Shown here: one piece after another, positions 1 to 14,000 of the stretch
Position numbering within the stretch: the first letter of the stretch is position 1
Layout of the letters: each line of letters starts with the position of its first letter
NCBI GenBank assembly: GCA_028829895.1
Contig: CM054182.1
Coordinates: 19,056,001-19,120,000, forward strand
DNA from: Sinotaia quadrata
Taxonomy: Eukaryota > Mollusca > Gastropoda > Architaenioglossa > Viviparidae
DNA length: 64,000 nt
Reading direction: 5' to 3'
Translations under genes and position numbers: made by a program
Notes under the pieces: generated by a model
What the model was told of the DNA's origin: nothing
What the model saw: the letters and a program-made list of their open reading frames with translations, nothing else
Databases searched by the model: none

Positions 1-1030
1 TGATAATAAAATTAAAAATAATATTACAACTCTCGAAATAAATTCTTTGTTAGAATATATGCTTGACACTAACTTAGGTTAACGGCTTCACTTGCAGACA
101 GAAAGCGCTGATTAAAGCAGCAAAAATCAAATGTTAAATTTAATAAAAAGAGGTTATATTTGCCGTTATCACACTGTTCAAAACCACAACAGATTTCGTA
201 TGCTAATTATCACTTGAATTCGACAGAGTGTGTGCTTTGTTTTACTGACCCTACCGTCCGTGAAATACTTAACCGCCAAGTTGAATAAAGTCGAAAGCGA
301 TGTTTAATAGAAATCTTTGGATGAATATCTAAATAGTTCATACTTCTTATTTGTTTAAATAATATAATAGAAAATCAATGCTGTTACACATAAAACTTCA
401 CTCATTAATGAAAAAAAAAGTAATAACAAATACAAATTTAAACATTAGGCTAACATTAGGCACTGCGCCTAAATGTAGAGTTCTTTCTCCCTCGAAAACA
501 TTATAGTTCCTTGGAAACAACAGTCCTTGAAAACATTCCCCCCCACCCACCCCGAAAGAAACAATGCAGCCACGAGGCAGTAGTTCTACGGGGAGAAACA
601 CGATCCACATCGTACACGCCTACAGATGCGTGCGCATTAGTAATAACTTCCGGTGAAGGGTAACTGCGATGACACTGAAAAGTACACTGCATATTCTGCA
701 TTTACATGCACAGCCAAACACGCTGTATACAAAGTTCTCAAAAACACACTGCATACAAAGTTCTCAAAAACACACTGTATATAAAGTTCTCAAAAACACG
801 CATAAATGTACTCAGTCTCGGGCACCGGCTTCAAACAACGAGACTTCGAGGTAAAAGGTCTGTCTGGAATTACGTGCTAAAAATAAATGAATCATTACAC
901 TGTACAACCTTACAGCACGAGAAGCTCAAATAAATGATATCACAGTATACAGCGGAATGCACGTCAAAACCACTAGAAAGATCAACACGTTAAATCATAA
1001 TGAAATCTATTGAACATTACATCAAATCGT
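1..1030. other. Left flank, no gene seen
   Basis: Downstream of the coiled-coil gene. Apart from the 26-bp repeat there is no coding frame with splice or family support. Part of this may be 3' UTR. Confidence 0.5.
723..800. repeat. 26-bp tandem repeat, 3 copies
   Basis: Unit CTGTATACAAAGTTCTCAAA + AACACA. Confidence 0.9.
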
Positions 1031-1345
1031 ATTGCTGTCTATCACAGTGGACAGTTTGTCAAAACATGATGAAATCTGCCAGCAAACACAGCATCAAATT
1101 AAAATGTTGCCTATCACAATGCAACTTGTGAAAACGTCAAGAAATCTGTCAACAATCACCGTATTCAATCACAATGCTATCCATCAACAATGGACAGTAT
1201 GTCAAAACGTCAAGAAATCTGTCATCAATCACTGTATCCAATCACAATGCTCTCCATCAACAATGTCAAAACGTCAAGAACTCTGTCAACAAACAAGACA
1301 TCAAAACATAGCAAAATCCATCACGATAAAGAGCATATCAATTCA
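1030..1345. repeat. Degenerate array, about 60-bp unit
   Basis: Repeated blocks GTCAAAACGTCAAGAAATCT and CAATCACAATGCT. In the 3' flank of the coiled-coil gene; makes a spurious 108-codon frame. Confidence 0.6.
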
Positions 1346-1637
1346 TCATGAAATCTAACAAATTGTACATGTATATTCAACCACAGTGAGATCTATCAAA
1401 TGGATTGTGTTTATAATTATAATGAAATATTATGTCTCACTTATGTCTGACAGTAACGAAAAGCAGTAATTTTCTCTCCTAGTGAGATATACAATAACAT
1501 ACTAATTATGGCATATAATTATTGCATAATGAGATATACAGTAATACACTAACCAAGATACTTGCAACATAATAACTACACATCAATACAATAATGATGA
1601 TGTAAACAGTAACACACACATGCATAATGACGTCTTC

Positions 1638-1643
1638 TTTAAT
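1638..1643 (-). terminator. Possible poly(A) signal of the coiled-coil gene
   Basis: ATTAAA on the minus strand about 270 bases after the stop. Such hexamers are common by chance in AT-rich DNA. Confidence 0.25.
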
Positions 1644-1915
1644 GCTCAGTAGATGTATAACAACATTTACAACTACTCAAATGATTGATAAATAATGCTT
1701 ACCAAGCACATTTAAAGTATGTGTACATTCCCCCCCCCAAAAAAAATCAATCTAATACTAGTACTACATCTAATAGTCATCATTCCATACAGAGACAAAA
1801 CAAAACTTACAAAGAAATGAAACAAAAACAGTAAACGAGACAAGATTTGGTAGGGGCGAGGGGGTGGGGGAGGAGAGAGAAATGAAACATGCTTCATCTA
1901 ATGCCGATGACGTTG

Positions 1916-2068
1916 TCAATATATTTCCTGAGTCAAGTCGGAGCGCGCGCCAATGCGAAGAAGTCTGGTGTGCTCGCGCTCATGTTCGTCCAGCAAGTGT
2001 TTGTCTTCTTTCATCACGTGACGATGAGCCTGTAGCTTGAGGTAATTCTCCTCTCTCTGCGCGTGGAG
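1916..2068 (-). CDS. Coiled-coil gene, last coding exon 12
   Basis: Strong acceptor TTTTCCCTTGTGCAG before 2068, then LHAQREENYLKLQAHRHVMK ... RIGARSDLTQEIY and stop TGA at 1916-1918. Base composition is clearly more GC-rich than the flanking DNA. The 3' UTR continues to the left. Confidence 0.87.
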   Translation of the reverse strand, partial: LHAQREENYLKLQAHRHVMKEDKHLLDEHEREHTRLLRIGARSDLTQEIY

Positions 2069-5000
2069 CTGCACAAGGGAAAAAAGAAAAACCTAAGACA
2101 CCGAGTAGTACAACTTGTAATAATATTGTCTTCTTTAAAATGCTAGGAAGATTTTTAAAAAAATAAGCAAACAGCGGTCAAAAATTCCAACAAGTTCTGA
2201 GGAATGAATTAAAAAATAAATGAAGAAAGAGTATTCAAGAAGCAAGCCCTGAACTATTAAATAAACTGGGCATTTACTATCTTCGGCTTGATTATAATTA
2301 GAACTATAACGAGGTCAGGGCCTTGAACTGCTGGACGTGAAGACGTAATAAATGTCATCATGATCTTTTGTATGAAACGTGATGAGAATCAAGGTGAGCA
2401 GAAATTGCGATTGCTCATGAGATCAGTGAGTATTATTCACCAGACACTGGAAGCACTGGGAGAATGATAACAACTGGTATGCTTAGTGCTGTTTACAAGA
2501 AAACAAAACGCATCAAATGAAATAGATTTTTAGAGGTGTTTAATAAAACTAAATATACAGTAATGCAAACCGAATCAACACTTCGTCACTATTGGAGTCT
2601 TGCCCAAATGCCTTTGTAACAAGTACACTGTTGGCCTTGTCTTATCATATTGCATTATAATCTTTCATTAACGTGTTTGGATTAGCTGTTTCTCTATTGA
2701 AAAAAAAAATTCTCGAAAGTTTGGTTATTTTCAGCAATCACTAATTACTGCTCTCATGTACTGAATGCGCTTTGAAAATCTCAAATGAACTGAACCACAC
2801 TCTCTGCTCTCTTTTATGATATTTACACAGAGACACTGTGTTCTGTGAATTGGCTATGAAATACTGAGCAATTACCAAATAGGTCTGTGACTTGGCTATG
2901 AAACACTGAGCAATTACCAAATAGGTCTGTGACTTGGTATGAAACACTGAGCAATTACCAAATAGGTCTGTGACTTGGTATGAAATACTGAGCAATTACC
3001 AAATAGGTCTGTGACTTGGCTATGAAACACTGAGCAATTACCAAATAGGTCTGTGACTTGGCTATGAAACACTGAGCAATTACCAAATAGGTCTGTGACT
3101 TGGCTATGAAACACTGAGCAATTACCAAATAGGTCTGTGACTTGGCTATGAAACACTGAGCAATTACCAAATAGGTCTGTGACTTGGCTATGAAACATTG
3201 AGCAATTACCAAATAGGTCTGTGACTTGGCTATGAAACACTGAGCAATTACCAAATAGCTTTGTGACTTTGTTATGATGTAATACAGATTGCCAATTAGT
3301 TCTGTGACTGTAATAGACATAAATTATACTGTCAAATAGCTCTTTTAATATATTGGTTCTTTCACGCCACCATTGCTTTTTCCTATAAAGTTATTTTATT
3401 TCATCCCTAAGCTCACGATTATTCATTTCCCTGTTAACCGTTATCGTATTTTAGTCAGGTCGGGACTGGAGGTCTCATTGTAGCCGTTTTGTAATTGTAA
3501 TTTCTTTCCGTTAACTTCTTTTCCCCACAGGAATTGCGTGACAACTTTTCATCTACATGATGTTCTCAGTTTTTGTAGGGTTCCTGCTGTAATTGTAATG
3601 TTTATTTTAAAACGTTAAAACGTTAAGCACCTGACACCACTGAAGTGTGAATGGACGTGTGGTTGGCCACGTTAGGACTTTAAGTATTTTTATAATATCT
3701 TTTAACCCCCTCCACGCCACAGCTATGACATGATAGGGATTGCCAAATAATTATGTGATCTTGTTACTATATAATACAGACTACTAAATAAACTTCTGTG
3801 ACTTTGTTACGACATTATACAGACCGTCAAATAACTCTGTGACACACTGAAGACTGCAAAAACAGCTCTACCAAAACACGCAGGACCAGCAATGGTCACT
3901 GAAGTTGGACTGCTGACAAGGGAGAGCATTAGTAGGACTTCAGAGACCACCAAAGTCCCCAATCTGCTTGTCTGGGGGACGCGGCGTCAAAGGGAGAACC
4001 CCTAGCGTTCTGAAGTTGGCAGTGAATACAGGGGATCAGCTAAACACATAGGCGCCTAACGCGGGTCAATGGATCTCGCCAATAACTTAAGTTCTGAACA
4101 GAAGGCTTGGATAAAGGGCGGCGTTCCACCCCTAGATAGGTTTGATAAGTATCTCAGGCATTTGATAACTGATTCCATTCACACATGTAACAGTTTACGT
4201 AATATCTCTTTAGCAAGAGAAAGTTATTTCGTAAGTACAAGACCACTCTTCGTAAAAGAAAAAAAATCGTAGAAAGTAAAATAATCAAGGTAGAATAGAA
4301 TTCAACAATGAGAATGTGTTTGTATCATTAAAACAAAAGTGACAGAACACTATATAACAAGGAAAATTTGTTTATATAAACTAAAACAGACAGGACAGAA
4401 CACGATCTAACAATACAACGTTTTTGTATAAATCAAAACAGATAGGGCAAAACACGATCTAACAAAGAGCAGGTGTCTGTATAAACACAAAAAGCAGACA
4501 AGGCAACACACGATCTAACAACGAAAACATGTTTTATAAACTAAAACAGACAGGACAAAACAGTATCTAACAACGAAAACGTGTTTTATAAACTAAAACA
4601 GACAGGGCAGAATAAACTCTAACAAAGAAAAAGTCTCTTTCAAACAAAATCAGACAAGTAGAACATAATCTAACAATGAAAATGTTTCTGAAAGCAAAAA
4701 CAGACACAGAAGAACACATTCTAACAAAGAAAACGTTCTTGAAACAAAAACAGACAAGCAGAACACAATCTAGCAAAGAAAACATTTCTGAAAGCAAAAA
4801 ACCAAACACAATAGAACACATTCTAATAATGAAAACGTTTCTGAAAACAAAAACAGGGTAGAACACCAATCAAACAATAAAACCGTTTCTGAAAACAAAA
4901 ACAGAATAGAACACTACCCACAATGAAACGTATTTGTGCAAGCTAGTTGTCTCGACTGAACATACAAGACGAGTGCACGGAAATCCGGTGATAGTGTATC

Positions 5001-8000
5001 ACGTGTAGCTTGCAAACTTTCATGGCTACATCATGTTTATGTTTTGTTACTGGCGCTGAAATTAACAGTGCACGGAAGTCCGGTGATAGTGTATCAAGGG
5101 TAGCTTGCAAACTTTCATGGCTACATCGTGTTTATGTTTGTTACTGGCGCTGAAATTAATAGTGCACGAAAGGTGGTATCACACATTACACAAATATGTC
5201 TCCACTCGGTTACGTAGAAACCGAAGTCTAAATTCTGCCAACAAGCACGGTGATTGAATTGCTGGTTAAAGTAAAGATAGTTTTATTTTCACTGGCTTAT
5301 TTTCTCTGATTCCCTCAGAAGGATCACGAACTAGGGTGGACTAAGAGAAGAACACTGATGTATTGAAATTATACAAATGCCTGACTTCCAAACGAAGCAA
5401 GGTCATCTGACACATTTCATTAAATGAAAATTGACATAACTACAAGGAATATATCTGACGTGTTCCATTAAAACTACAAGGAATATATCTGACGTATTTC
5501 ATTTAATGAAAACTGACATACCTACAAGGCATATTTCTGACGTATTTCATTCAATGAAAACTGACATACCTACAAGGCATATTTCTGACGTATTTCATTC
5601 AATGAAAACTGACATACCTACAAGGCATATTTCTGACGTATTTCATTCAATGAAAACTGACATAATTGCAGTTCTCAACTATCTGGGATACGTGAAATAA
5701 ATGTGATGTATTCTATCAAAAGAAACTAATTTGCTTAAATACACCTATTTATAAGCGATCAAACGAAAACTGGAATAAATGGAACAGATCTAAACGTAAA
5801 ACATTTCTTAATTAAAAACAACAAATATAACTAAAACATAAGCAGGAGTAACCCGACACACAAAAAAACCGAGACATTGTAACTTTGTGAAAGCCGACAC
5901 ATTTCCACGCATGAAATCCAGAAACTAACTTTCTGTAGACCAACACATCCCTACACCTAAAAACTGAGACACTGTAATCTGATACATTTCCACACCTGAA
6001 AAATTAATCTAACTTTCTGTAACCAGATATATTCTAACCTGAAAACCAAGACACATTCCCACACTGAAAACCGAAACACTACCTTTTTGTAACCCGTTAC
6101 ATTCCCACACCTGAACACGGAACACATTCTCAAATCTGAAAACCAAAAGACTGTAACCCGACACATTCTCATACCTAACAACCGAAACACTGTAACCGGA
6201 TACATTCTTATACCTAACAACCGAAACACTGTAACCCGACAAATTCCCGCACCTGACAACCGAAACCCGACACATTCTTACATCTGAAAACAGGAAACCC
6301 TCTCACCTGACACATTCCCACACCTGAAAACTGAAACACTGTAACGCGACAGTCTAATCCAATAGATATACATTCCGACATGAAAACTGAAGTTGACAGA
6401 ATTAGCATTAAGCGAAATAGCTTTCGGCGACAGCACTGATTACAGAAAACGCTCTCCCAGCATAAACAGCGCCGACACGAGAGACCACACAGCTATTAAA
6501 TGTACGTGACAAAATCAAGTTATTGTTTTATGCCGACTCTAGTGGGGCGTTTCGGACGGGTATGGGCTTAACAAAAAATATGAAGCAAGTCAAGTCTGCA
6601 GCACTCCCCTACTCTTGCATATGCTCACCATCGAGCAAGGACTACTCAAAAGATCATTAGACGCTCTCCTATCTAAATGACGATTAAAAAGAATGCAGGA
6701 CTTGGCACTATAAGACCTTATGATTTAAGGGGCCGGCTGACAACTTTAAAGGTCACGTGACTTAGATTTACAGCATATACCTTTGGGTCTCGTTAGCGAG
6801 TGTGTAAATGTCACCCAGACCTATCTGCTGACTACTGGGGCCAAGTGCGTGTGGTCTCTGGGAATGAGAGGCAAACCAAAGACACAGCAATAGTCATCTT
6901 GGATCAAAGAGAAGCCAGAGGCACAAGCAAAGCCACTGTTACAAAGACAACACAACCTGGCATGAAAAGAATAACAATATCTGCATGAGCGATAACTGTT
7001 CACCTCGCAATCAAGAGTTTAAAAGATGAGGACGTGTACAATTTTCGCTTGTTCACTCCACTTGACCCATTTAGCGAGTTATTTACTTTCAATAAGTGAA
7101 CGAACTGCGTATTATTTGGCTTATGTAAACTTCCTTTCAAGCGGTAATCAACCACTACTCAATCAATGATGATAATGGACAGAATGAGGAAATTGACGGG
7201 TAAATTTTTCTTTGAATTTTGCTAAAAATAAAGCCCTTTTTAAAAAATACTTTTTCACTCGCTTGTTTCTCACACACACATACACACACATAGAGGGAGA
7301 GAAAAGGAGAGGGAGAGAGAGAGGGGTAGAGAAAGTGAGAAATAGAGAGAGGGGTGGAGAAAGTGAGAGATAGAGGGGTGCCAAAGGAGAAGAGAAAAAA
7401 AAAACCATGGATGAACTAAATAGCTAAAGGAATCGAACCTTTTCCAATTTTGCCTTTTCCTTGATAAGCAAGAACTCCAGCTCTGCCTCCGTCTGATTGC
7501 AATGAGCAGCCTCATTTTTGAGCTTTTTGGCGTGTTGGGTTCGAATCCCTAGTAGAGTTTGTTGGAGTCTGCGCACTTCGGCATCCTGCTGTTGTCGGGC
7601 ATATTCGGCCTCACGTACGTTCTTGTATAGCGCCTGCTCCTTCTCCTCGTCTTTCGTCACCATTTTCTGCGTACACACAACAAAACACTGTGTACATCTG
7701 TCCCTTTTTCGTCTTTCGTCACCATTTTCTGCGTACACACAACAAAATACTGTGTACATCTGTCCCTTTTTCGTCTTTCGTCACCATTTTCTGCGTACAC
7801 ACAACAAAACACTGTGTACATCTGTCCCTTTTTCGTCTTTCGTCACCATTTTCTGCGTACATCTGTCCCTTTCTCGTCTTTCGTCACCATTTTCTGCGTA
7901 CATACAACAAAACACTGTGTACATCTGTCCATTTCTCGTCGCCATTTTCTGGGTATAGGCAAAAAAATTATGTACACATGAAACAAATTCTGTGCATATC

Positions 8001-11000
8001 TGTATTTCCATTATTCATCAGCAATACTTTCTGGGTACAAAACTAAACTCCCAAATTTGGGTACATCTTCTCTTAACCTTACCTCCCCACGTCCCATCTT
8101 TAGTCAGTATTTATCGAAGTCGAGTAGAGTAAACCATGTAGAAATGATTTTAGCTATTCTCAGTATGTTGGGTGCAAAAAACACAGTCACTGAAAAGATT
8201 ACCGTGTACAATATCTTCTCTTCATCTTCTATTAGCATTTTCAGGGCAGAGAAAAATTGAAAGGCTGAGAAAAACTGCTTTGAGTATCACGCACCATACA
8301 TTGACTGAAATCAATACAACACTAATCACTGATTATTTTACCCTGAGTACCACAGTGTACCCGTCAATGACTAATAATTTTACTTGAATACCATATTGTA
8401 TTTGTCAATAACTGATTTTATTTGAATACCGTATTGTATTTGTCAATAACTAATTTTACTAGAATACCATATTGTACTTGTCAATGACTGATTTTACTTG
8501 ACTATCACCACTGCACTATTCATTGACTGATGTTACCTGAATACGCATTATTTACTGATTGGTTTTACTTGAACATCACGATTCACCAAACGACGATTGT
8601 TATTACTCGAATAACATACAATATATATTGACTGCTTTTACCTTAAATCAAGACAACACTAATATTTGCCTGTTATCACTCGAATAACATACAATATATA
8701 TTGACTGCTTTTACCTTAAATCAAGACAACACTAACATTTGCCTGTTATCACTCGAATAACATACAATATATATTGACTGCTTTTACCTTAAATCAAGAC
8801 AACACTAACATTTGCCTGTTATCACTCGAATAACATACAATATATATTGACTGCTTTTACCTTAAATCAAGACAACATTAATATTTGCCTGTTATCACTC
8901 GAATAACATACAATATATATTGACTGCTTTTACCTTAAATCAAGACAACACTAATATTTGCCTGTTATCACTCGAATAACATACAATATATATTGACTGC
9001 TTTTACCTTAAATCAAGACAACACTAATATTTGCCTGTTATCACTCGAATAACATACAATATATATTGACTGCTTTTACCTTAAATCAAGGCAACACTAA
9101 TATTTGCCTGTTATCACTCGAATAACATACAATATATATTGACTGCTTTTACCTTAAATCAAGGCAACACTAATATTTGCCTGTTATCACTCGAATAACA
9201 TACAATATATATTGACTGCTTTTACCTTACATCAATGCAACACTAATATTTGCCTGTTATCACTCGAATAACATACAATATATATTGACTGCTTTTACCT
9301 TACATCAATGCAACACTAATATTTGCCTGTTATCACTCGAATAACATATTACACCATCACTGACTCCGCATTTCCTGAAAATTACATAACGTCACATCAG
9401 GTGACACCCCTCTGGGCACTCTTTACTCGTTATGATTATTATTTATTAATTAATAATACATAACTAATTACAAGTGATCAAGAATCTTAATTTATAGTTA
9501 TTAATAATTCTCCCATATGACCAATATGCCTCTCACTTGATGGATTATAAGGGTGTGGTAAAACTCTACTCTTCACACAAAAATAGGACAGACGTTTTAC
9601 TGTTGCATAATGTTCTGCAGGTGGAAAACATCTTAACAGGAGAAGTTAAATCCATCCCTTAAACCAGGGGTGCACAAACTCCGGCCCGCGGGCCAGATCC
9701 GGCCCGTGAAGAGTCGCCGAGTGGCCCGCCATGTCAAACGAAAAAGTCAAATGTTATACACTGAGTGATTTGAAAAAAGCAGCACCTCCTGACCTATTTT
9801 TCCAGGCGCTCCGTGCAGATGATGTCTGCCCGCTGACATAACACTCACAGAGGCAAGAGGAAAAAGCTATACTAAGATAGGCAGCAAACCCCACACATAC
9901 ATGCTTGCCCCTTCCTGTGATAGGGTTGGTCAGTAGCTGTTAAGCCTTAGTGTCCGATCTACCACATTCTGTTGTTTATTTTGATTATATTTTTATGACA
10001 AAATGGCAGCTAATCGTAAAAGAAAAGTTGACAAGGAAAACTGGCAGTTTAATGATGACTGGATAATGCACTTGTCCACACCAGCATACTTGGCAGCACA
10101 TACTGCTGCAAACAGGCTTTCTCACAGATGAAACTGAACAAAAGCAACACCTGCAGTCAGCTGACTGATGATAATCTTGAAGCAATTTTGCATCTTTCAA
10201 CGTCAAACATCAAGCCTGACATTCTGAAGCTTGCAGATGACATGCAGCACTATCCATCACACTGACTTTGTGAAAGTTGATGTATCATAACATTTTTAGA
10301 ATGAGTCTTAGTATACAACTTCTTTGTCATAATTATAGTCTTAATCGTCATTTGTGTGTTCTTAGATGTAATGTCCATCTTGTATGGGACGATTTTGATC
10401 TTCACTTTTTTGTGGCCCCCGACGGTTTCGACAAGTCAGATTTTGGCCCACGACTCAAAAAGTTTGTGCACCACTGCCTTAAACTGTATTTAGTAAGCCC
10501 CCAATCCATCCGCTATCTCACCAACAAATGGTTATCAATGTGTAAGGTCAATAAATTTAACAATAAATTTATTAAATCAACAATCAAATATACAACATAG
10601 ATATAATTCATCATAGAGATGAGAGTGGAGTTTCAGAGATAATTATAGTCAATGTACATAAAAACCTTTTCAAAGATGGCCACTGTCAACAGCACGTGGT
10701 TTGCAGCAAGTCTCTTTCTTACTTGACGAAGGCCCAACATATCCATTCTAGGCACTTACACAACTGTTCCAGAAACTTCGATACGCTCACAAATCTCACA
10801 GTAGGGAACTGTCCATACCGTCAGGCATATCAAGAGAAATGTTCCTGAATTTTCGTGTGCACTACTCAGCATATCAAGAGAAATGTTCCTGAATTTTCGT
10901 GTGCCCTACTCAGCACACCATGAGAAATGTTGTAGAAACTTTCATTAATTCTCAGGAACAAATTCAAACCTCAATTCTTGCTGTATTGGCTCTCAAACAG

Positions 11001-14000
11001 AATTCACAGGAACCAACTTACTGTTCAACGACAATGTTGGATTCACACACCATCGTGATTTGGTAGAGTACAGTAGCCACTACAGTAAGGCAGCACTAAA
11101 TTTCAGGCTTATTTCATCTATAAACTCTTTTCTCTCTCACACACATTTTCAACTTACAAATCAGCAACAATATTCATTAGCCCGATACACACGCAGTATA
11201 AGAAATATAGCAATGATCAAAATCCACAAGTATAATGTACAACGTAATCAAATTAGTGAACACAGAAATAATAGTTCAATTACATGAGGCATTCTCCAAT
11301 TCAAATCAAAGATCAATAGCAAGCATGTACAAAATATTTCTAAGTCCATTCTTTCTTTATCAGTCAGTTAACTTATCATAAGCCTAAAAATCGCCTTTTT
11401 GACCGGACTCGAGTTTTGTCAAAATCAAAGTGATTAGAATATAGGACTTCTTCAACATAGTAACTTTCAATCCACCCCATTGGATGAATAAATGTGAACA
11501 TTTCTACACAAGACATTTAATAATTTGTAACCATTTCTACACACAAGACATTTATTGATTTAATAATCTGTAAACATTTCTACACTCAAGACATTTAATA
11601 ACCTGTAAACATTTCTACACACAAGATATTTAATAATCTGTAAACATTTCTACACACAAGACATTTAATAATCTGTAAACATTTATACACACATGACACT
11701 TAATAATCTGTAAACATTTCTACACACAAGACATTTAATAATCTGTACACATTTCTACACTCTGCAGGATTACACTGGCAAGCACAGCCACTACAGTAAC
11801 TAGCTTCTTTTACTTTGACGCCATAGCCAACGTTTTAAGGAGCAAACAGGTTAACTAGTTCATCATTGACTAATGCAAACAGCTATGTAACTAAACTAGT
11901 TCATCATTGATTAATGCAAATAGCTATGTAACTAAACTAGTTCATCAATGACTAATGCAAACAGCTATGTAACTAAACTAGTTCATCATTGATTAATGCA
12001 AATAGCTATGTAACTAAACTAGTTCATCATTGATTAATGCAAATAGCTATGTAACTAAACTAGTTCATCATTGACTAATGCAAATAGCTATGTAACTAAA
12101 CTGTTGAGCTCGGAGTGAAATTACCTACTCAGTCGATGCATCTGTCGTGCAATACAAATTGTCGCTTATATAAAACTAATACTGAAATTCATCAGACATG
12201 TGCGCATGTGTATATATATAGGCGTATGTTTGTGTGCATATGTACATGAGTATTGTGCTTGTGAGTGTGTACGTATGTGATTATGTGTATGTGTGCATAT
12301 GATTGCTTGTGTGTACGTGTGTGCATATCTGCAAACCTGGAAGAATTTCAAATGGTCTTCGTGTTTCCTACGTTCAGCTTCCAGAGCCCGAACTCTGAAA
12401 CGAGCCTCCCATACTGCCTGCTGCGTCGCCTCCTTGTCCTGTTTGGTCTGTGTCCGGGTCTGCAGCCGACTCAAACGCTTCATGTTGTGTGCCTGCACAG
12501 ATGGATTAGCCTGGGGTCAACGTTTGCTGCCAACTTTAGTTGGATACCTGCTAATCTTTTGAACGTGTCGGACAGCCAGCAAAATTAGTTTTCATACCCA
12601 CACTCTGACAGTAAGTTTTAAGGTCACCAACTCTTGCATTAAAGCTCGCACTTACAAGAATTAACCTTTTGTTTACGTCTTTTTCTGCAAATAGATGTCT
12701 TCAATGGAAGCTAGTCTTACTCGTAACTTGCCCATTTATTAATATTTCAAGTGTGACCGAGTATGTCAAGTGTGACCGAGTATTTCAAGTGTGCCTGAGT
12801 ATGTCAAGTGTGACCGAGTATTTCAAGTGTGCCTGAACACTGTATTGACAGATTTAAAGTGTGACTGTTTACTGTATTTACAAGTTTGCCTGTGTATTAA
12901 GAGCGTGCCCTGTATAATGCAGTGAAAGTATGCCTGTGCCTGTATTTAAAGTATGCCTGAGTATTAAAAGTATGCCTATGTATTGTGCACGCATATTTAA
13001 AGTATGTCTATATATTGAAATATGCCTGTGTGTTGAAAGTATGCCTGCGAGTTTAAAGTATGCCTGTGTATTGAAAGTATGCCTGCGTATTTAAAGCATT
13101 CCTGTATATTTAAAGTGAATTGGGAGACTGTTCATACTATAGACATTATGCAGAACTATAGAAAAGAGTTGTATACATTGTAACAATAGATACTGGAAAA
13201 TATAAAAGAATTATAAACTGTCGAAACAATGGATACTGGAAAAACAGAAAAGACTTGTATACTTTTCAGCAATGGATGTTGGAAACAAAAAAAAAAAAGA
13301 GCTATATATATATTTTGTAAAACTGGATAAAGGTAACATAGAAACAAGTTATATACTTTCTAACAATGGATACTGGAAACAAATAAAAGATTTATACATT
13401 TTGCAACACTGGATATTGGAAACTTAGAAAAGAGTTATATACTTTCTAGCAATGGATACTGTAAACAAAGAAAAGAGTTATATACTTTCTAACAATGATA
13501 CTGGAAACAGAGAAAAGCTGTACAGTTTGTAACCAAGGATAAAGGAAATAAAGAAGAACAGAATTACACATTTGCAATAATGGACACTGAAAATAAAGAA
13601 GAGAGTTATATACTTTGATACATGTAATAAAATTGATCTCTCAGTATCTCTTGTGTCAATGTGCAAATGAAAGACATGGTGAGGAGTCGAAGAAAACTAT
13701 CCCCAAAAACTTTCACTACTACTAAGTACTAGAGCAAATCAGTGACTCAAACTTCGAAGGCCGGGATGTTTCCATCACAAGCTCCGACAATCAACTGGAG
13801 TCTTTGGAGAACAAGACAGCGACGGTGGGTCCTTACACTGCTTCATGAAGGCCGAGCTGTCTCCATCACAGATCTTCAACAATCAGATGGATTCTTTGGA
13901 GAACAAATCGGCGATTGTGGGCCTTTACACTGCTCCATGAAAGCCGAGCTGTCTCTATCACAGAGCTCCAACAATCAGTTGTGGGTTCTCACCCTGCTCC

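Larger units (their letters stand above)
9370..11500 (-). mobile_element. Dispersed repeat copy, inverted, split by the hAT element
   Basis: The reverse complement of 10485-11500 aligns with 60,290-61,400 (for example the stretches around ATGAGAGTGGAGTTT and CACTTTGAATTTGATG), and that of 9370-9656 continues it to the end (TTAATAACT...TTAGTTATG). The hAT insertion lies between. Boundaries are approximate, and the 5' end merges into an array at 11.5 kb. Confidence 0.7.

Noticed and set aside
2741..3320. Long minus-strand open frames with a 14-residue repeat
   Set aside because: They follow entirely from a 42-bp stop-free minisatellite; no flanking coding sequence, and two frames are open at once.
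7530..7555. Perfect tRNA B-box word GGTTCGAATCC
   Set aside because: It is the antisense of coding exon 11 (…GIRTQ…); no pairing T-stem, A-box or acceptor stem around it.
8610..9346. CRISPR-like regular repeat
   Set aside because: Contiguous tandem units without unique spacers, in an animal intron.
10003..10140. A functional small transposase gene
   Set aside because: The catalytic region is gone and the C-terminal remnant is in another frame.
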